Shown piece after piece: positions 41,516 through 49,596 of a stretch of DNA of 49,621 nucleotides. A program made the translations under genes and the position numbers. The notes below the pieces were generated by a model. It was given only the letters and a program-made list of their open reading frames with translations. It searched no databases and was not told the origin of the DNA. Positions within the stretch are counted from its first letter, which is position 1. Every line of letters starts with the position of its first letter. The stretch spans positions 1-49,621 of the forward strand of contig NZ_JALBWV010000064.1 in the NCBI RefSeq assembly GCF_022678645.1, in the 5' to 3' direction. The DNA is from Saccharopolyspora soli (GTDB lineage Bacteria; Actinomycetota; Actinomycetes; Mycobacteriales; Pseudonocardiaceae).

Positions 41516-42490
41516 TCAGGAAACTGACACGAGAGCCCGGATCTTCTCCAGGCGTGCTCGGCGGTCGCGGCGGGCGGCCAGGGCGGTTTCCAGGTCGACC
41601 GGGACGAACCGCACCTTGTCGCCGGTCTTGGTCTGCGCGATGCGGTCGCGGTCGGTGGAGATGATGGTGCCGATGGTGGCGTAACCGCCGCCGGTGACGG
41701 CGTCGTTGAGCAGCACGATCGGCTCGTCGCCGCCGGGCACCTGGATGGAGCCGATGGGATAGCCGAGGTCGACGACGTTGGCCGGGTCGCCGCCCGCGCC
41801 GAAGGGCTGCTCGCGCTCGACGAAGTCCAGCCGTCCGCCGCGCAGCCGGTAGCCGACCCGGTCCGCGTCCTTGGTGATCTTCCAGTCGGTGCCCAGGAAC
41901 GAGTCCATCCCGGACTCGGTGAGCCGGTAGGAGCACAGGCCGACCACCGTGCGCAGCTCAGTGACCGCCGCGAACTCCGGCCGCAGCTCCTCAGGAACAC
42001 CAGGGCCGGGAACACCCGTGCCGTCGCCCAGCGGCAACCGGTCGTCCTCGGCGAGCTTGCGGCCTTCGAAACCACCGAGCCCGGTGAGCGTGTAGGTGGA
42101 CCGGGAACCGAGGTACTGCGGCACATCGATACCGCCGCTGACCGCGAGGTAGATACGGCACCCCGCGGTGAGCATCGCGAAGGACAACACGTCACCGGCG
42201 CGCGCCGGGAATGCCTGCCAGGCGGGCACCGGCTCGCCGTTCAGCCGCACCGGAGCCTGCGCGCCGGTCACCGCCACCACCCGGTCGTCGGTGAATTCCA
42301 GCTTGGGCCCGATGTAGGTGGCCTCCAGCGCTGCGGCGTCCTCGGCGTTGCCGACCAGCAGGTTCGCCGCGCGGTAGGAGAACTGGTCCATCGCGCCGGA
42401 TGGCGGCATGCCGATCTCGTAGTGCCCGTCCCGGCCGGTGTCCTGCACCGTCGTGTACAGGCCAGGCGATCGCACGATCACTTCGCTCAC
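41516..42490 (-). CDS. pxpC: PxpC-like carboxyltransferase domain protein (5-oxoprolinase subunit C / AHS2, KipA-like)
   Basis: A 324-residue AHS2 protein. IVRSPGLYTTVQDTGRDGHY, MPPSGAMDQFSYRAANLLVG, SGGIDVPQYLGSRSTYTLTG and VVLLNDAVTGGGY-like IVLLNDAVTGGGYATIGTII are the diagnostic strings. In urea carboxylase and in PxpABC this domain, with AHS1, forms the site that transfers a carboxyl or phosphoryl group to an amide or lactam nitrogen. ATG 42490 overlaps the PxpB-like stop. Substrate may be 5-oxoproline or another cyclic amide. Confidence 0.9.
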   Translation of the reverse strand: MSEVIVRSPGLYTTVQDTGRDGHYEIGMPPSGAMDQFSYRAANLLVGNAEDAAALEATYIGPKLEFTDDRVVAVTGAQAPVRLNGEPVPAWQAFPARAGDVLSFAMLTAGCRIYLAVSGGIDVPQYLGSRSTYTLTGLGGFEGRKLAEDDRLPLGDGTGVPGPGVPEELRPEFAAVTELRTVVGLCSYRLTESGMDSFLGTDWKITKDADRVGYRLRGGRLDFVEREQPFGAGGDPANVVDLGYPIGSIQVPGGDEPIVLLNDAVTGGGYATIGTIISTDRDRIAQTKTGDKVRFVPVDLETALAARRDRRARLEKIRALVSVS

Positions 42491-43389
42491 CGGTACAGCA
42501 CCTCCAGCAGCTCGTTGTTCACCGCATCCGGGTCGGCGAGGAATTCGCCCGGTTTGAACTCGAATTGGCGGATCCGGTAGCGGAACTCGCCCGTCTCGAC
42601 CTGGCCGCGGATCTGGTCGAACTCGGCCTGGTCGATCGAGCGGTAGCGGATGATGTCGCCCGCCTTCGGGAACACCGCGTGCTCATTGAAGTCCGGCAAG
42701 GTCTGGGACAGGTCGAGCACCGGCGCCGGCGCGATCCCGAACAGCTGGTAGCCGCCTGCGCCGCGCACCGGGTACACCACGGCGAACGCGCCGCCGTAGC
42801 CGAAAGCACGCTCCGGGGTGTCAGTGCGCGGCCGGACGTACTTGGGCACCTCGATCTGCCGCTCGCGGGGCACCATCTGGTAGCAGAACGGCAGTCCCGG
42901 CACGAAACCGAGCATGGTCACGATGTAGGGCGCGCCGGAGAGCGCGTCGATCAGCTGCGGCACGCCGGGATAGCCGTTGATCCGGGCCGCGTATTCCAGG
43001 TCGGTGGCTTCCGGGTCCTGGTGCCGGTCGCGGAAGCGCATCAGGGTTTCCCGGGTCCACGGGTCGTCGTAGAGCACTGGAACGTCGATCACACGGGTCG
43101 GCAGCACCAAGTCGGCGGACAGCCGAGCCGCTGACCTCTCCAGCGACCGCAGCAGTTCCACCAGCTCGGCGGGGTGCACCACGTCCGGGTCGACGCGGAT
43201 CATGTACGACGCGTTGGATGGGCAGATGTCGATCACGCCGTCGACGGCGCGTTCCCGCAGCGCCGCGGTGATCGTCATGGCCTTGAAGTTCGCTTCCAGG
43301 CTCATCGCCTGGTCGATTTCGACGAAGACGAACTCGTCGCCGCCGAATTCGTAGCGCGCTGCGGGCATCACCAGTTCTGTCGGGGTCAA
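42487..43389 (-). CDS. pxpB: PxpB-like protein (5-oxoprolinase subunit B / AHS1, KipI-like)
   Basis: A 300-residue AHS1 protein, partner of the preceding AHS2. YEFGGDEFVFVEIDQAMSLE near the start; APYIVTMLGFVPGLPFCYQM and EVPKYVRPRTDTPERAFGYG in the core; YPVRGAGGYQLFGIAPAPVL late. TTG 43389 is chosen for the AGGAGG 5 nt upstream; GTG/ATG a few codons downstream are alternatives. Divergent from the PxpA-like gene. It is longer than the usual ~220-240 residues, with an extra C-terminal segment like that in urea carboxylase. Confidence 0.88.
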   Translation of the reverse strand: MTPTELVMPAARYEFGGDEFVFVEIDQAMSLEANFKAMTITAALRERAVDGVIDICPSNASYMIRVDPDVVHPAELVELLRSLERSAARLSADLVLPTRVIDVPVLYDDPWTRETLMRFRDRHQDPEATDLEYAARINGYPGVPQLIDALSGAPYIVTMLGFVPGLPFCYQMVPRERQIEVPKYVRPRTDTPERAFGYGGAFAVVYPVRGAGGYQLFGIAPAPVLDLSQTLPDFNEHAVFPKAGDIIRYRSIDQAEFDQIRGQVETGEFRYRIRQFEFKPGEFLADPDAVNNELLEVLYR

Positions 43390-43560
43390 CGACGCCTCCT
43401 GACTCGAGGGATCCCTTCGGGGCACGCCCGGTTTCACGGTGTGCTCACCCTCGTCGCTGACCGGCCGGGGGGCTATTGGACATCCGGGACAGGTGCGGGC
43501 GGTGGAGTTGGCCAACTCGGCGAATTGCCGGGCCCGTCCGCCGGGCCGGAGGGTGGCGAG

Positions 43561-44331
43561 GTGAAGACGCTGATCGATCTGAACGCCGATGCCGGGGAAA
43601 GCTTCGGGCGCTGGCGGCTCGGTGACGACGAGAACCTGCTTCCGCTGGTCAGTTCGGTGAACGTGGCCTGCGGCTGGCATGCCGGGGACCCGGCGACCAT
43701 GCGGCGGTCGGTGGAGATCGCCCGGGACAACTCGATCGCACTCGGCGCGCATCCCGGGCTGCCGGACCTGACCGGTTTCGGCCGCCGGTCGATGGCGCTG
43801 TCACCGGCCGACGCCGCGGACGCGTGCCTGTACCAGTACGGGGCGCTGCGCGGATTCGCCGATGCGCTGGGGGTGCCGGTCACGCATGTCAAGCCGCACG
43901 GCGCGTTCTACGGGTTGACCATGCGGCAGCCGGAGATCGCCGATGCGGTGGCCGAGGCGGTGCGGTCGGTGGATCCGCAGCTGCCGGTGGTGCTGCTGGC
44001 CGGTCCGACCGCGGATCGGGTGGCGGCGGGCGGTTTCCGGGTGGCCCGGGAGGCATCCGCCGATCTGGACTACGACGGCGAGGGCAACATCATCATCGAG
44101 CCGGAGCCGAAGGCGAAAGATCCGCAGGCTTGCGCCGACCGGGTGCTGCAGATCCTGGAAGGCAGCGTGACCTCGGTGCACGGCAAGCGGATCGCGGTGA
44201 ACGCGGACACCATCTGCCTGCACGGTGACCGGCCGAACGCGGTCCAGATCGCCAACGCCATCCGGGAGCGTCTCGCCGCCGCCCGCGTCACCATCGCCCC
44301 GATCGCCGAGGTCCTGTCCCGGCGCGGATGA
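43561..44331 (+). CDS. pxpA: PxpA (5-oxoprolinase subunit A, LamB/YcsF family)
   Basis: A 256-residue TIM-barrel-like protein of the LamB/YcsF family. LIDLNADAGESFGRWRLGDD, VNVACGWHAGDPATMRRSVE, IALGAHPGLPDLTGFGRRSM, HVKPHGAFYGL and NADTICLHGD are canonical. It is the hydrolytic subunit required with PxpB and PxpC for ATP-dependent cleavage of 5-oxoproline to glutamate. GTG 43561 with GGAGGGTGGCGAG upstream. It stands between the two PxpBC pairs and is convergent to the second. Confidence 0.93.
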   Translation: MKTLIDLNADAGESFGRWRLGDDENLLPLVSSVNVACGWHAGDPATMRRSVEIARDNSIALGAHPGLPDLTGFGRRSMALSPADAADACLYQYGALRGFADALGVPVTHVKPHGAFYGLTMRQPEIADAVAEAVRSVDPQLPVVLLAGPTADRVAAGGFRVAREASADLDYDGEGNIIIEPEPKAKDPQACADRVLQILEGSVTSVHGKRIAVNADTICLHGDRPNAVQIANAIRERLAAARVTIAPIAEVLSRRG

Positions 44332-44349
44332 CCCGCGGTTGTCCTGACT

Positions 44350-45327
44350 TCAGGGCAGGATCTCCAGGTGGGTCAAGGGAAATTCGACGTGTCGGGCGAG
44401 CGCGTCGGCCTCGTCGAGGCCGACCTCGCGGAAGCGCAAGGTGTCCGCGCCGGGGCGCAGCTGCCCGAGCTTCCACAGCGCCGCGTGCACCACGGTGGCG
44501 ATCACGGTGAACCCGCCGGAGGTCGGGCCGTCCGGGCCGAGGATGGTGGGTACGTCGCCGTTGACGATGATCCCGCCCAGCGGATAGCTCGCGTCCAGCA
44601 CGTTCGACGGGTGGTCCCCGGCCGGACCGGCACCGGCGCGCGCCCACTGGAACCGGTGCGGGTTCAGCGGCACACCGAGGCGACCGGCGTTGACGTTGAC
44701 CCGCCACCGCGCCGTGGTGAACTCCCGCCAGTCCGCGGCGGTCAGGAACTCCGGATCGGCGTGCGGTCCGCGCACCACCTCGATCTCCCAGTCCCGGTGG
44801 TAGCCGGGCCGCAGCGCCTGCGGCACCCGCCGCCTGCGCGGCGGCCCGGCGGAGCTGGCGACTGGGAGCAGATCTCCGCGGATGAGCGCCCGCCCATCCA
44901 GTCCGCCGATGCCGCCGAGCGTGTGCAGAGCCCGCGAGCCGAGCACCGGCGGCACGTCGATGCCACCGGAAACCGCGAGGTAGAGACGGAAACCCGGTCC
45001 TTTCACCGCGCCGCAAGCCAGGACGTCGCCGGGCTCCAGGGCGACCGATTCCCACATCGGCAGCGGTCGGTCGTTGATCGTCGGTTCGGCACCGTCCGCC
45101 CCGCATAGCGCGACCAGCCCGGCGAAGTGCACGCGGATGGTGAACCGGCCCATCGGGATCTCCAACCCCGCCGCGGAAGGATCGTTGCCCACCAGGGCAT
45201 TCGCCAGCCGGAAGGCCAGGTTGTCCAGCGGTCCCGCCGGGAACAGACCGTGCGCCTGCAGCCCGATCCGGCCGGGGTGGTCCTGCACGCCGATCTGCTC
45301 GGCCGCCTCGATGATCTCGATGCTCAC
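44350..45327 (-). CDS. Second PxpC-like carboxyltransferase domain protein (AHS2)
   Basis: A 325-residue AHS2 paralogue, clearly diverged from the one at 41516-42490. IEIIEAAEQIGVQDHPGRIG, LFPAGPLDNLAFRLANALVG, AVSGGIDVPPVLGSRALHTL, ASYPLGGIIVNGDVPTILGP and TSGGFTVIATVVHAALWKLG. ATG 45327 overlaps the stop of its AHS1 partner. The usual VxDxGR at the N-terminus reads VQDHPGR. The pair with 45324-46235 probably forms a separate heteromer with its own substrate. Confidence 0.88.
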   Translation of the reverse strand: MSIEIIEAAEQIGVQDHPGRIGLQAHGLFPAGPLDNLAFRLANALVGNDPSAAGLEIPMGRFTIRVHFAGLVALCGADGAEPTINDRPLPMWESVALEPGDVLACGAVKGPGFRLYLAVSGGIDVPPVLGSRALHTLGGIGGLDGRALIRGDLLPVASSAGPPRRRRVPQALRPGYHRDWEIEVVRGPHADPEFLTAADWREFTTARWRVNVNAGRLGVPLNPHRFQWARAGAGPAGDHPSNVLDASYPLGGIIVNGDVPTILGPDGPTSGGFTVIATVVHAALWKLGQLRPGADTLRFREVGLDEADALARHVEFPLTHLEILP

Positions 45328-46235
45328 CGCGTCCCCGCCAGGTAGTCGGCGACCACGAACGGCGCGTCCTCGATCTGGTAGCGGTAGCGGTCCTCCAGCA
45401 CCTGTCGGCGAACGTCGGCCAGCTCGTCCTCCTCGACCCGCACGAACCGCAGCCGGTCACCGGCGCGGGCCAGGAACGGGCTGTCCCGGAACACCGCGTT
45501 GCGGCCGAGCATGTCGAAGATCGGCAGCGTGCGGCCGAGCAACTGGTAGCTGCCGGGTGATTCGACGGGGAAGACGGCCAGGCACGGACCGCCCATCCCG
45601 ACCGCGCCCTCCGGAGTCCACGCCCGGGTCGGGTTGTACTTCGGCACCGACAGCCCGGTCGGATCGCGCAGCGAGAAGGTGAACGGCAACCCTGGCGCGA
45701 ACCCGATGAACGCGGTCCACCACTCAGTGCCCAGGATTCGCTGGTAGAGCTCTTCTGGTCCGGAAAGCCTGTTTTGCGCCACGATGTACTGGGTGTTGCT
45801 GTATCCGATACCGCGGTCGTCGGTCAGGTAGGGCGCGTCCGGCCGGATGGTCCGTGCGTACAGCTCGACGGCACGCCGGGTCTCCGAGTCGTCGAACGCG
45901 ATGGGCAGCGTGATGAGCCTGCTGGGCACCACCAGCGACGAGATGTCCGGCTGCCGCTCGTGCAGCACGGTGAGGTGGTCGAGCAGCAGCGCGCGGGAGC
46001 ATCGGGTCGGGTCGAACTTCACCAGTATGGACCGGAATCCGGGGGCCGCTTCGATGAAACCCGGTGGCGGATCGGCGGTCAGCCCGGCCAGCGCGCGCAC
46101 CACGAAGAAGTTCAGCGCCAGATCCGGTTCCGCACTGCCGTATTCCATCAACACGCACTGGTCTCCGGCGGGCCGGTAGGTCACGACCGGCCCGTGCGGC
46201 GGGTTGAAGGTACCCAGCGCTGCCGGGCGGCTCAC
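45324..46235 (-). CDS. Second PxpB-like protein (AHS1)
   Basis: A 303-residue AHS1 paralogue. YRPAGDQCVLMEYGSAEPDL, RSILVKFDPTRCSRALLLDH, TEWWTAFIGFAPGLPFTFSL, VPKYNPTRAWTPEGAVGMGG and FPVESPGSYQLLGRTLPIFD. It carries the same C-terminal extension as the other AHS1 (LVRVEEDEL-like FVRVEEDELADVRRQVLEDR). GTG 46235 overlaps the PucR stop (GTGA), so regulator, AHS1 and AHS2 form one coupled operon. Confidence 0.87.
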   Translation of the reverse strand: MSRPAALGTFNPPHGPVVTYRPAGDQCVLMEYGSAEPDLALNFFVVRALAGLTADPPPGFIEAAPGFRSILVKFDPTRCSRALLLDHLTVLHERQPDISSLVVPSRLITLPIAFDDSETRRAVELYARTIRPDAPYLTDDRGIGYSNTQYIVAQNRLSGPEELYQRILGTEWWTAFIGFAPGLPFTFSLRDPTGLSVPKYNPTRAWTPEGAVGMGGPCLAVFPVESPGSYQLLGRTLPIFDMLGRNAVFRDSPFLARAGDRLRFVRVEEDELADVRRQVLEDRYRYQIEDAPFVVADYLAGTR

Positions 46236-47737
46236 CGGTTCTCCCGCAGGCGCAGCGCCAGCCACAGCTCGGCGCGGGCGGTCGGGTCGTCCAGGTCGGC
46301 GCCGAGCAGTTCGACGATGCGCCCGAGCCGGTAGCGCAGCGTGTGCCGGTGGATTCCCAGCATCGCCGCGGACGCGTCGATGTGCCCGTTGTTGGCCAGG
46401 AAAATCCGCAGCGTGGCGATCAAGTCCAGTTTGGACCGAGCGGCGTGCCGATCGAGCGGTTCCAGCAGTGCCTCGGCCCAGCCCCGCGCGCCGGGCGTGT
46501 CGAGCTGGGCGAGTAGCCCGGCCGTGGAGACGGCGGTGGCCGGTACTAGCCGCGCGGCGCCGTTGGCGTTGCCGAAGTACACGGATCTCGCCAGCCGCAG
46601 GGCATCCGGTAGCGCACTGTAGGCGACGCCGTCGGTGATCGCGCCGCGTGCCCCGGAGATCTGGTGCAGCACCTCTTCCAGTGCTTGCGAATCCCCTTCC
46701 GCGACAGGCAATACGAGGACCACGGTGTGCTGATCGTGCGCCGCGATGAGTGCGCTGGCCTGGTCGAGCGCCTGGTGGTTCTCGGCCGCCCGCAACAGGT
46801 CGTTGGTGTCTGGCCGGTCGGTGCCCAACACCGCGACCCGCACCGGCGCGGCGGGCAACGGCACCCCGAGCGTGTCGGCCACGGTTTCGGTCAGTTCCGC
46901 GTGCTCGCCGGTGGCCAGCCGCAACACCGCGGACCGCGCACTACGTCGCGCCCCGGCCACCGCGTTCTGCCCGGCGAGATCGAGCGAGAGGAGCCCGGCA
47001 GCGCTGGCCAGCACGGACTGTTCGGCGGGCGTCAACGCGTCCTGTCGACCGGCGGCGAGGTAACCGTCGACGCGGCCATCCGAGCCGATCGGCAGGATTG
47101 CGACCTGTTCGCTGCCCAGGTTCAGCGAGGCGCTGTGCAGCGGTGACCCGAGCCGCGCCAGATCGAGCCGCACCAGGTCGGCATGCCGCCGCGCGTGCGG
47201 CGGCGAACCGTGCCGATGCGCACCGCGCTCGTCGAGCACCAGACACCAGCAGTCCAGGGCGCGGGCCAAGGCATCGAGCACGGCCCGCGGCCCGCCCTTG
47301 CCCAGCGCCGCGATGATCAGCGTGCGCTGCGCTTCCACCGCGGCGGTCAGCGCCCGCTCCTGCACACCGGACATGGCCCCGGCGACGGCTTCGCTGATGG
47401 CTATGAACGGCGTGGTCCGCGGCACCACGAGCACCGGTAATCGGTGTCGCCGGGCGGCTTCGAGCAGTTCGGCCGGGACCTCGCGATGCCCGAGGCCGAT
47501 GCCGAACCCGAGCCCGGCGACGTCGCTTTCCGCGAGCCGACGGACGTATTCGGCCCAACCATCGTCCGGATCGACCATGCCGACGGTGAGCAGCAACTCG
47601 CCGCCGGAGAGGAACGGAGTGGGGTCGGCGAGTTCGCTGGTGTGCACCCACCTGACCGAACGGGCCAGGTCGACGTCGACCGCGCTGTGCAGCCCCAGCT
47701 CGCGACGCCCCAGCAACCAGGTCAGTGTGGGACGCAC
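46232..47737 (-). CDS. PucR-family transcriptional regulator
   Basis: A 501-residue regulator. An N-terminal PucR domain (about residues 1-120; WLLGRRELGLHSAVDVDLAR, SELADPTPFLSGGELLLTVG), a GGDEF-like/CdaR middle part, and a C-terminal PucR helix-turn-helix (about 440-500; NNGHIDASAAMLGIHRHTLR, YRLGRIVELLG). PucR proteins control purine, allantoin and amine catabolism genes, so control of the amide/lactam cluster fits. GTG 47737 is the start. A truncated paralogue lies at 22758-23054. Confidence 0.92.
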   Translation of the reverse strand: MRPTLTWLLGRRELGLHSAVDVDLARSVRWVHTSELADPTPFLSGGELLLTVGMVDPDDGWAEYVRRLAESDVAGLGFGIGLGHREVPAELLEAARRHRLPVLVVPRTTPFIAISEAVAGAMSGVQERALTAAVEAQRTLIIAALGKGGPRAVLDALARALDCWCLVLDERGAHRHGSPPHARRHADLVRLDLARLGSPLHSASLNLGSEQVAILPIGSDGRVDGYLAAGRQDALTPAEQSVLASAAGLLSLDLAGQNAVAGARRSARSAVLRLATGEHAELTETVADTLGVPLPAAPVRVAVLGTDRPDTNDLLRAAENHQALDQASALIAAHDQHTVVLVLPVAEGDSQALEEVLHQISGARGAITDGVAYSALPDALRLARSVYFGNANGAARLVPATAVSTAGLLAQLDTPGARGWAEALLEPLDRHAARSKLDLIATLRIFLANNGHIDASAAMLGIHRHTLRYRLGRIVELLGADLDDPTARAELWLALRLRENR

Positions 47738-47932
47738 GTCACCTCCTGCGGACTGCGGTCGGCGTCCTCACGCTACAACGCCGGGTCCGGATCGGGAACA
47801 AGCCGCAGGCAACACCGCTTGCGGTCGGGACCCAGGTGCGCTCAGCCCGCCACGACCACATCGGTCCGGCTCCCCGGTTTCGAGGTCAGCACAGGGCGGG
47901 CCGCGCCCGCATCGCGCGGACCCGACTGCTGC
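47738..47932. other. Upstream region of the PucR operon
   Basis: About 195 bases between the PucR start and the racemase remnant. It should hold the pucR promoter (minus strand). No clear element seen. Confidence 0.35.
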
Positions 47933-48040
47933 TAAGCACAGCTGATCAGCATCGCGGTGGCTCCGTCGGCGCGCAGCCGCGCCGCAGTCTCGACGATCTT
48001 GGGCACGGCCGCGGCGACCGATGCCTGGTCGTGCACTCCG
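47933..48040 (-). pseudogene. Fragment of an Asp/Glu/hydantoin racemase-like protein
   Basis: The minus strand reads DGVHDQASVAAAVPKIVETA then ARLRADGATAMLISCA and TAG. This resembles the central ISCA-containing part of the aspartate/glutamate/hydantoin racemase family (the cysteine of the ISCA strand is retained). Both ends are missing. It is next to amide/lactam genes, so it may be a leftover of a hydantoin-type pathway. Confidence 0.45.
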
Positions 48041-48044
48041 TCGC

Positions 48045-48082
48045 TTGACGAGAGACTTAGGGATTTAGGAAACTCTCTAAGT
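48045..48082 (+). promoter_or_regulatory. Promoter/operator candidate of the arsR-like gene
   Basis: TTGACG at 48045-48050 is a good -35. ACTTAG (48055-48060) and CTAAGT (48077-48082) are perfect 6-bp inverted repeats around an AT-rich 16-base centre, the kind of site bound by ArsR dimers. The start codon follows within 0-3 bases and no ribosome site is present, suggesting a leaderless, autoregulated transcript. Confidence 0.55.
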
Positions 48083-48383
48083 GATGGAGGTTGAGGTTCT
48101 CAAGGCGTTGGCCAGCCAGCGGCGGCTGCAGATTCTGGAGTGGCTGCGGGACCCGGGCACGCACTTCCCGCCGCAGGTGGACGGGGATCTGGAAACCGAC
48201 GGTGTCTGCGGGGTTCTGATCGCCGAGAAGCTGCACGTCAGTCAGCCGACAGCCTCGGAGCATCTGAAAGTGCTGGTCGCAGCAGGGCTGATCGAGGGAA
48301 AAAGGATCAAGCAGTGGGTGTTCTACCGGCGCAACGAGGACCGGATCCGGGAAGTCAAGCAAGCCTTCCAACGTGATTGGTGA
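48081..48383 (+). CDS. ArsR-family transcriptional regulator
   Basis: A 99-100-residue winged-helix repressor. VLKALASQRRLQILEWLRDP (helix 1-2), VCGVLIAEKLHVSQPTASEH then LKVLVAAGLIEGKRIKQWVF (recognition helix and wing), and a C-terminal helix. A single cysteine in VCGV lies just before the recognition helices; the classical ELCVCDL metal site is not present. Start GTG 48081 or ATG 48084. Six bases upstream of the YbaK-like gene, with which it is co-transcribed. Confidence 0.9.
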   Translation: MMEVEVLKALASQRRLQILEWLRDPGTHFPPQVDGDLETDGVCGVLIAEKLHVSQPTASEHLKVLVAAGLIEGKRIKQWVFYRRNEDRIREVKQAFQRDW

Positions 48384-48389
48384 TGGGAC

Positions 48390-48950
48390 GTGGATGTGTC
48401 TATCGATCGTGCTGATGTGAGTACGTATGAGCGGCTCATCGACCTGCTGGATGATCACGGCGCCTCGTATCGGACGATTGACCATGCGCCGGAGGGGCGG
48501 ACGGACCTGGTCAGCCGTCTGCGCGGACATGCGGTGGAACAGGCCGCCAAGTGCGTCGTCGTGCTGGTCAAAGTGGACAAGAAGACACGGAAGTACGTGC
48601 TGGCCGTCGTACCCGGTCACGTCCGCGTGGACCTCGACGCACTCAAGGCGCTCTACAACGGGCGGTACGCCGGGTTCGCCGACAACGCGACCGCCGAACG
48701 GCTGGCCACCAGCGTCAGCGGCACGATCTTGCCCGTGACGTTCACTGACGAACTTGAACTCGTCGTCGATCCGTTGCTGCTGCGCCATGACGTGATCTTC
48801 TTCAACGCCGCACGCCTGGACCGGTCCCTGGCGCTAGCGACCGAGGACTACCGCCGGATCGCCCAGCCGCGGGTGCACCCGATCGCCCAGCGTCCCACCG
48901 AACCTGCCAACAACGAGATCCGACGGGACATGGAGGCCAACCGTGCCTGA
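48390..48950 (+). CDS. YbaK/aminoacyl-tRNA deacylase-like protein
   Basis: A 186-residue protein of the YbaK/ProX/EbsC fold. YERLIDLLDDHGASYRTIDH, HAVEQAAKCVVVLVKVDKKT (the catalytic-lysine strand region AAKxxVV), YAGFADNATAERLATSVSGT and LPVTFTDELELVVDPLLL. The family removes mischarged amino acids from tRNAs, such as Cys or Ala from tRNA-Pro, or acts on related small substrates. Starts at GTG 48390, closely after the ArsR gene; its 3' end overlaps the cupin gene by 8 bases. Confidence 0.85.
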   Translation: MDVSIDRADVSTYERLIDLLDDHGASYRTIDHAPEGRTDLVSRLRGHAVEQAAKCVVVLVKVDKKTRKYVLAVVPGHVRVDLDALKALYNGRYAGFADNATAERLATSVSGTILPVTFTDELELVVDPLLLRHDVIFFNAARLDRSLALATEDYRRIAQPRVHPIAQRPTEPANNEIRRDMEANRA

Positions 48951-49317
48951 TTCACCGCCGTACACCATTCACATGGATCCGAAATTCCGGCCGCTCGACC
49001 ACATCGACGTCCCAGCACTGGCACGGGCGGTCACCGAGCCGTGGTTCAACCAGACGTTGTGCCAGGTGAACGACTCCCTGGTGCGACTCGGGGTCGTCGA
49101 GGGTGAGTACCACTGGCACCAGCACGATGCGGAAGACGAGTTCTTCTACGTCGTCAACGGGCGGCTGATCATCGAACTCGACGGACGAGACAGCGTTGAG
49201 CTCCTGCCAGGACAAGGGGTCACCGTTCCCCAAGGTCTCCAGCACCGGCCAATCGCGCCGGAACGCACGACCATGCTCATGATCGAACAAGCCGGAGTGC
49301 AGCCCACCGGCGATTGA
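48943..49317 (+). CDS. Cupin-domain protein
   Basis: A 124-residue single-domain cupin. EYHWHQHDAEDEFFYVVNGR gives the first cupin motif with H-x-H and the glutamate metal ligands, and VTVPQGLQHRPIAPERTTML the second with its histidine. Probably a metal-dependent small-molecule enzyme or sensor. Start GTG 48943 overlaps the deacylase gene, so the three genes form one operon. Confidence 0.9.
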   Translation: MPDSPPYTIHMDPKFRPLDHIDVPALARAVTEPWFNQTLCQVNDSLVRLGVVEGEYHWHQHDAEDEFFYVVNGRLIIELDGRDSVELLPGQGVTVPQGLQHRPIAPERTTMLMIEQAGVQPTGD

Positions 49318-49401
49318 CACCAACCGATTCGATCGCCCGGACCAAGGCTCCTGGGCACGCAGTCGCGGAGCCGACCGCTGCCGGGAGAACGTAGTCGAAG
49401 G

Positions 49402-49596
49402 TCAGGGTTGAGCCACCGCTGCCTCGAAGCGACGCTCATTGCGGCGGGAAGCCCGTTCGGCGAGGTAGCGCACGGTCCGAGGATCTGGATGCGTGGCGAC
49501 AACTACCGCGTCCACCTCGAAACCGCAGCGCAGAACGATCGTGTCACCCTCTCCTGGGTGATCTTTGCGCGTAGGTCGTCGAAATCTGTCCGACAC
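49402..49596 (-). CDS. Small hypothetical protein, 64 residues
   Basis: ATG 49596 to TGA 49402. MSDRFRRPTRKDHPGEGDTI, then VLRCGFEVDAVVVATHPDPR and TVRYLAERASRRNERRFEAA. Balanced composition and GC3-rich codons suggest a real gene. No family recognised. It lies at the window edge and convergent to the cupin gene. Confidence 0.5.
   Translation of the reverse strand: MSDRFRRPTRKDHPGEGDTIVLRCGFEVDAVVVATHPDPRTVRYLAERASRRNERRFEAAVAQP

Noticed and set aside
37949..41684. Long plus-strand frames, including 635 codons at 39052-40959
   Set aside because: They are antisense to the sigma factor, DGPF and biotin carboxylase genes, and are G/R/H/D-rich with no domain.
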